Assembly (NCBI GenBank): GCA_003566795.1 | Contig: PXBU01000093.1 | Span: forward strand, 1-6,537 | DNA: 6,537 nt | Source of the DNA: Puniceicoccaceae bacterium | Lineage (GTDB): Bacteria > Verrucomicrobiota > Verrucomicrobiia > Opitutales > Coraliomargaritaceae | Direction of reading: 5' to 3' | Shown here: piece after piece, positions 3,844 through 6,537 of the stretch | How the letters are laid out: each line of letters starts with the position of its first letter | Numbering within the stretch: the first letter of the stretch is position 1 | The notes under the pieces: generated by a model | Seen by the model: only the letters and a program-made list of their open reading frames with translations | Told to the model about the DNA's origin: nothing | Database searches by the model: none | Translations under genes and position numbers: made by a program

Positions 3844-6349
3844 AGGAAAGCGGCACGCGCCCCGGCCAACAACGCCAGTCGGCTCCCTCGTCTCGGAGCA
3901 AAGACTGCGGGATGTGGCGCGACATTCTGAGGTCTAGCCTCCGCGCCCGCGGGTTGGCGACGCCCCAGTCGATCAGCGCCAGCGCAGCCCCTGCCCGATG
4001 CTGGTTCAATTCCGCTCTGGTGCGTGCCCATGCCGCAAAGGCCGGTCCTTGCAGATAATGGAAGTCCGGCGGGGGAGCCACCCGATCGCGCGAGGCGACC
4101 CGCTCCAGATAGACATTATTCAAGGTGTTGATCGGGCCGCTGGCGGGCGCTTCACCCGAGCGTCCGAGGTAGAGCATGCGCATGCCATCGACCTGTCGCA
4201 GCAGCGGGTCCTGTAACCGTGGTCGCTCTGCCGCTACCCGCTCAGCGACTACCTCCCAGTCCAGCTCACGCTCGTTCCAACCCACCAGCGCGAGCATTGG
4301 AAAGCTGCTCTCAAAGCCACCGATGAACCAATCCACTTCGGGAAAAGCCGTCTGAAAGGTGGCCTCGATGCAGTTCAGATGCGCCTGGCTGAGTTGAAAC
4401 AGCGGGAGCCACTGCACGAAAACACCGCCCGGTCGCAAGGCCCGCCGCACCGAGGCAAAATGCTCCCGCGTGTAGAGCCGCCCGGTGCCGGGGCCCCAGG
4501 GCAGGAACAGATCCCCAATCACCACATCATAGCCACCCGGCTGCGCCACCATCCCCAGACGCGCATCCTCCACCCGTAAGGTAAAGCGCTCATCCTCAAA
4601 CAGCGGGCCGGACAGCTCCTCGAAAAACAACTGCGCCGCCTCCACCACCAAGGGTGAAATCTCATAAGCGGAGAACTGCTCAACCGCCTCATGCTGCGTG
4701 GCAGCAAACGGTGTGCTGCCAGTGGCCATGCCCAAAAATGCCACCCGCTCCGGGGCCGGGTGCAACAGCAGCGGCAAGTGCCCCTGCCGCTCCTGATCGA
4801 AACGCGCACTCACCGTGCCGAGGAAATATTGATTGGAGACTAAAATACCCCGCCCGATCTGGGGGCCCTCCATCACAGCGACCGTGCCATCCGCTCCGCT
4901 GCGGGTCCATAGCAGTGAAAAGGGCAAGGCCGGATTCACCACTGGCAGGCGCGGGCTGAGGCTCAAGGCAATGGCCCCCACCAGTCCGAACCCGACCGCC
5001 TGTGGCATCCAGCTGTGTCCATCGCGGGTGCGTATGAGCAGTGCCACCCCCAGATAGCCCACCCCGATTAAGCCGACCGCACCATGCAGCCCCAGCGCGG
5101 GCATCAACACCCGGTAGGCACATTCCGCACCCAGAAAGCCACCCAGTCCATTCGCGGCCAGCAGCCAGCCCCAGGCTTGGGCGCCACCCCCGGAAGCCCG
5201 GGCCCAGAGCACTGAGAGCAACGGGAAGATAAAGCCCGCAAAAAACAAGGCGGGGCCGAAGCCCACAAAAAAGAGCGCGACCAGTTTGATCCAAAAAGAA
5301 GCAAAGTCCGGCATCGGCGGCAACCCACCCGAGACGCGCGCCGCGTAGAGGAAGACCGCCGAGCTCACCACCGTCGCCCAGCCACTCAGCGCCAGAAAGA
5401 AGGGCAGCCAGCGCTCGATGCGCCGCACCCGGATGGCAGCCAGCGCCGATAGCCCCAGCATCAGAATGACCCCGATCAACAAAATCGCCGGCGCATGAAA
5501 GGAAAGCGGTGCCACCAGCAGCGTGATCTCCAGTGCCACCACTTCATAGGCGAGCACGGCGAAACCCGAGAAAAAGGACAAGCCCAGCAGCAGCCTCAAC
5601 TCGGGCGTGAATTGAATTGCTGCTGCGGCGCCATCCTCGCGGCTCAGCAACGCTGGTGCCAACGCCACCGCGCCACGCTTCCGGTCCAGCCACAGCAAGC
5701 CCAGAACTGCCAGACCATGCAGCCCGCACAGCAGAAAAAAAGCACCCTGCACACCCAGTGCCTCCAGTGCCCACAGGCTGATCAGGCAGAGCCCCAGCAC
5801 GCCGCCGAGGGTGTTGACGCCGTAGAGCCAGAGCAGCCGACTCTTTTTGGCCGCTCCATCCGAGACGTGGAACACGCCCCGACACAAGGTGGGCAGGAAC
5901 CAGCCCATGATGAAGGCTGGGGGCCCCACGCCCAGCACCGAGGCGAGCGTCTTAAGGGTCGCGCCCGGCCAGCCCAGTGCCCGCTCCGGCCCCAGGGCCA
6001 CCCATGCCGCTTCGAGTGCGGCGGGCAAAAATAAGAAAGGCAGCAGTGCCAGCAGCGTGAGCGCCTCCAGACCCGCCAGCAGCCGAAACGGTCGCCGCAC
6101 GCGCCCCGCCCGCCAGGCCGCCGCCGCCGCTCCCAGGGCCAACCCCAGGAAAAAGCAACCCAGGACCCGCGAGACCGACTCCGAGGTGCCGCCCAGCACA
6201 TCGACCATACGCCGAGTCCACAGTAGTTGGTGCCCGAGCGCCGTGGCCCCGCTGAGGGCGCACAGCAGAAAAATCAGCACGCCCGGCTGCCGGATGGGTG
6301 CGGCGGCCTCCGAAGCGGCGGGAGCGGCATGCTCGGTATGTGTGGTCAT
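3833..6349 (-). CDS. Polytopic membrane protein fused to a spermidine-synthase-like domain
   Basis: Inner-membrane protein of 838 residues in the fused transporter/spermidine-synthase family, whose substrate is unknown. Residues 24-466 contain about 13 hydrophobic segments in two blocks (24-220 and 252-466), separated by a charged loop near 222-250. LSGATALGHQLLWTRRM (32-48) and SGFAVLAYEVVALE (261-274) mark equivalent starts of the two blocks, hinting at internal duplication. Residues about 480-760 form a Rossmann methyltransferase-like domain: RVAFLGMATGST (534-545) for the nucleotide loop, AYEISPLVVEAA (561-572) with the acidic ribose ligand E563, VEDAR (593-597), and YDVVIGDLFLPWGPGTGRLYT (607-627). 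True spermidine synthases have an aspartate pair (DSSDP-like) here; only D613 is clear, so aminopropyl transfer is doubtful. ATG 6349 leaves 23 residues before the first helix. It overlaps a short upstream frame by ATGA and has no Shine-Dalgarno sequence. It converges on the secreted-protein gene. Confidence 0.93.
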   Translation of the reverse strand: MTTHTEHAAPAASEAAAPIRQPGVLIFLLCALSGATALGHQLLWTRRMVDVLGGTSESVSRVLGCFFLGLALGAAAAAWRAGRVRRPFRLLAGLEALTLLALLPFLFLPAALEAAWVALGPERALGWPGATLKTLASVLGVGPPAFIMGWFLPTLCRGVFHVSDGAAKKSRLLWLYGVNTLGGVLGLCLISLWALEALGVQGAFFLLCGLHGLAVLGLLWLDRKRGAVALAPALLSREDGAAAAIQFTPELRLLLGLSFFSGFAVLAYEVVALEITLLVAPLSFHAPAILLIGVILMLGLSALAAIRVRRIERWLPFFLALSGWATVVSSAVFLYAARVSGGLPPMPDFASFWIKLVALFFVGFGPALFFAGFIFPLLSVLWARASGGGAQAWGWLLAANGLGGFLGAECAYRVLMPALGLHGAVGLIGVGYLGVALLIRTRDGHSWMPQAVGFGLVGAIALSLSPRLPVVNPALPFSLLWTRSGADGTVAVMEGPQIGRGILVSNQYFLGTVSARFDQERQGHLPLLLHPAPERVAFLGMATGSTPFAATQHEAVEQFSAYEISPLVVEAAQLFFEELSGPLFEDERFTLRVEDARLGMVAQPGGYDVVIGDLFLPWGPGTGRLYTREHFASVRRALRPGGVFVQWLPLFQLSQAHLNCIEATFQTAFPEVDWFIGGFESSFPMLALVGWNERELDWEVVAERVAAERPRLQDPLLRQVDGMRMLYLGRSGEAPASGPINTLNNVYLERVASRDRVAPPPDFHYLQGPAFAAWARTRAELNQHRAGAALALIDWGVANPRARRLDLRMSRHIPQSLLRDEGADWRCWPGRVPLSFNP

Positions 6350-6516
6350 GGTGTGGTGGTTTTAATAGTGTATATCAGCGTTTCGCAAAAATTTTTGTGA
6401 ACATTCATCTTGAAGGTTTCATCAAGCGAAGCCCAGTAGTCGCGGTGATTCATCCCGCGACCGAACGGCTTGTGGTGATCGGTCAGCGCGAAAAACTTCA
6501 AAACCGCCAAGCACGC
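6346..6516 (-). CDS. Short unassigned reading frame or gene remnant overlapping the membrane gene start
   Basis: This minus-strand frame is open from just inside a TGA at 6517-6519 down to a TGA at 6346-6348 that overlaps the next gene's ATG (ATGA). An ATG at 6453 would give 35 residues starting MNHRDYWASLDETFKMNVHK; a TTG at 6510 would give about 55. The codons look coding-like, with mostly C or G in third position (TAC, GAC, TTC, AAG, CAC), and the part around KPFGRGMNHRDYW reads like natural protein. I do not recognise the family. It may be a small protein translationally coupled to the membrane protein, or the tail of a gene broken by the upstream TGA or a frameshift. The window stops too soon to tell. 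The opposite strand is also open (GTG at 6397 to the edge) but has less biased codons. Confidence 0.35.
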   Translation of the reverse strand, partial: ACLAVLKFFALTDHHKPFGRGMNHRDYWASLDETFKMNVHKNFCETLIYTIKTTTP

Positions 6517-6537
6517 TCACGCCCAGCAAAACGCTCG

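Noticed and set aside
5495..6034. 179-residue plus-strand open frame, rich in Gln and His, opposite the membrane gene
   Set aside because: The opposite strand encodes clear transmembrane segments. The Gln/His-rich composition is what antisense of Leu/Ala/Trp codons gives.
5847..6365. 172-residue plus-strand open frame over the start of the membrane gene
   Set aside because: Low-complexity Ala/Arg/Ser/Pro product, antisense to the N-terminal transmembrane region; no recognisable domain.
1..6537. CRISPR array, tRNA, rRNA, toxin-antitoxin or phage defence genes
   Set aside because: I saw no regularly spaced direct repeats, no cloverleaf, no ribosomal sequence and no defence-type domains in any convincing frame.

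Overview
The window looks like a chromosomal fragment of a Verrucomicrobiota bacterium, possibly of the Opitutae. The evidence is indirect. It carries a one-gene type IV prepilin-like protein of the class common in Planctomycetes and Verrucomicrobia. It also has a secreted protein whose C-terminal half ends in the 'IPNLFAYAFGLEP' plus 'YQVEATSDLSGTW' modules typical of verrucomicrobial exoproteins. Shine-Dalgarno sequences are weak or missing throughout, and there is an inverted pair of GC-rich REP-like repeats of a type I associate with this phylum. There are no rRNA or tRNA genes, no CRISPR array, no integrase and no recognisable phage gene.

Layout. Positions 1-1094 (minus strand) hold most of a COG0523/CobW-family metal-chaperone GTPase that runs off the left edge. 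A 91-bp divergent intergenic region separates it from a Fur-family metalloregulator, probably a zinc uptake regulator (Zur), at 1186-1617 (plus). Two Fur-box-like palindromes lie in this region, one over each start codon. A 363-bp non-coding stretch (1618-1980) follows. It contains an inverted pair of 26-bp REP-like repeats, a two-tier hairpin and a small hairpin with a U-run. Then come two tightly spaced plus-strand genes: a prepilin-like protein (1981-2730) and a secreted protein with a choice-of-anchor M type domain (2734-3843). Convergent to these, and overlapping by 11 bp, is a large minus-strand gene (3833-6349) for a polytopic membrane protein fused to a spermidine-synthase-like Rossmann domain. 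A short minus-strand reading frame at 6346-6516 overlaps the start of that gene by ATGA and may be a small gene or a gene remnant.

How the genes may work together. COG0523 GTPases are frequently controlled by Zur and supply zinc to client proteins when zinc is scarce. Choice-of-anchor M domains are known from actinobacterial surface proteins that sit next to metal-type ABC transporters. Finding a Fur-family regulator, a COG0523 GTPase and a secreted choice-of-anchor M protein within 4 kb suggests a zinc-responsive (or at least metal-responsive) locus. In it, an exported domain together with a pilin-like protein could handle metal outside the inner membrane. This is inference from domains and context. 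No transporter gene is visible in the window, and the membrane spermidine-synthase-like gene may be an unrelated neighbour.
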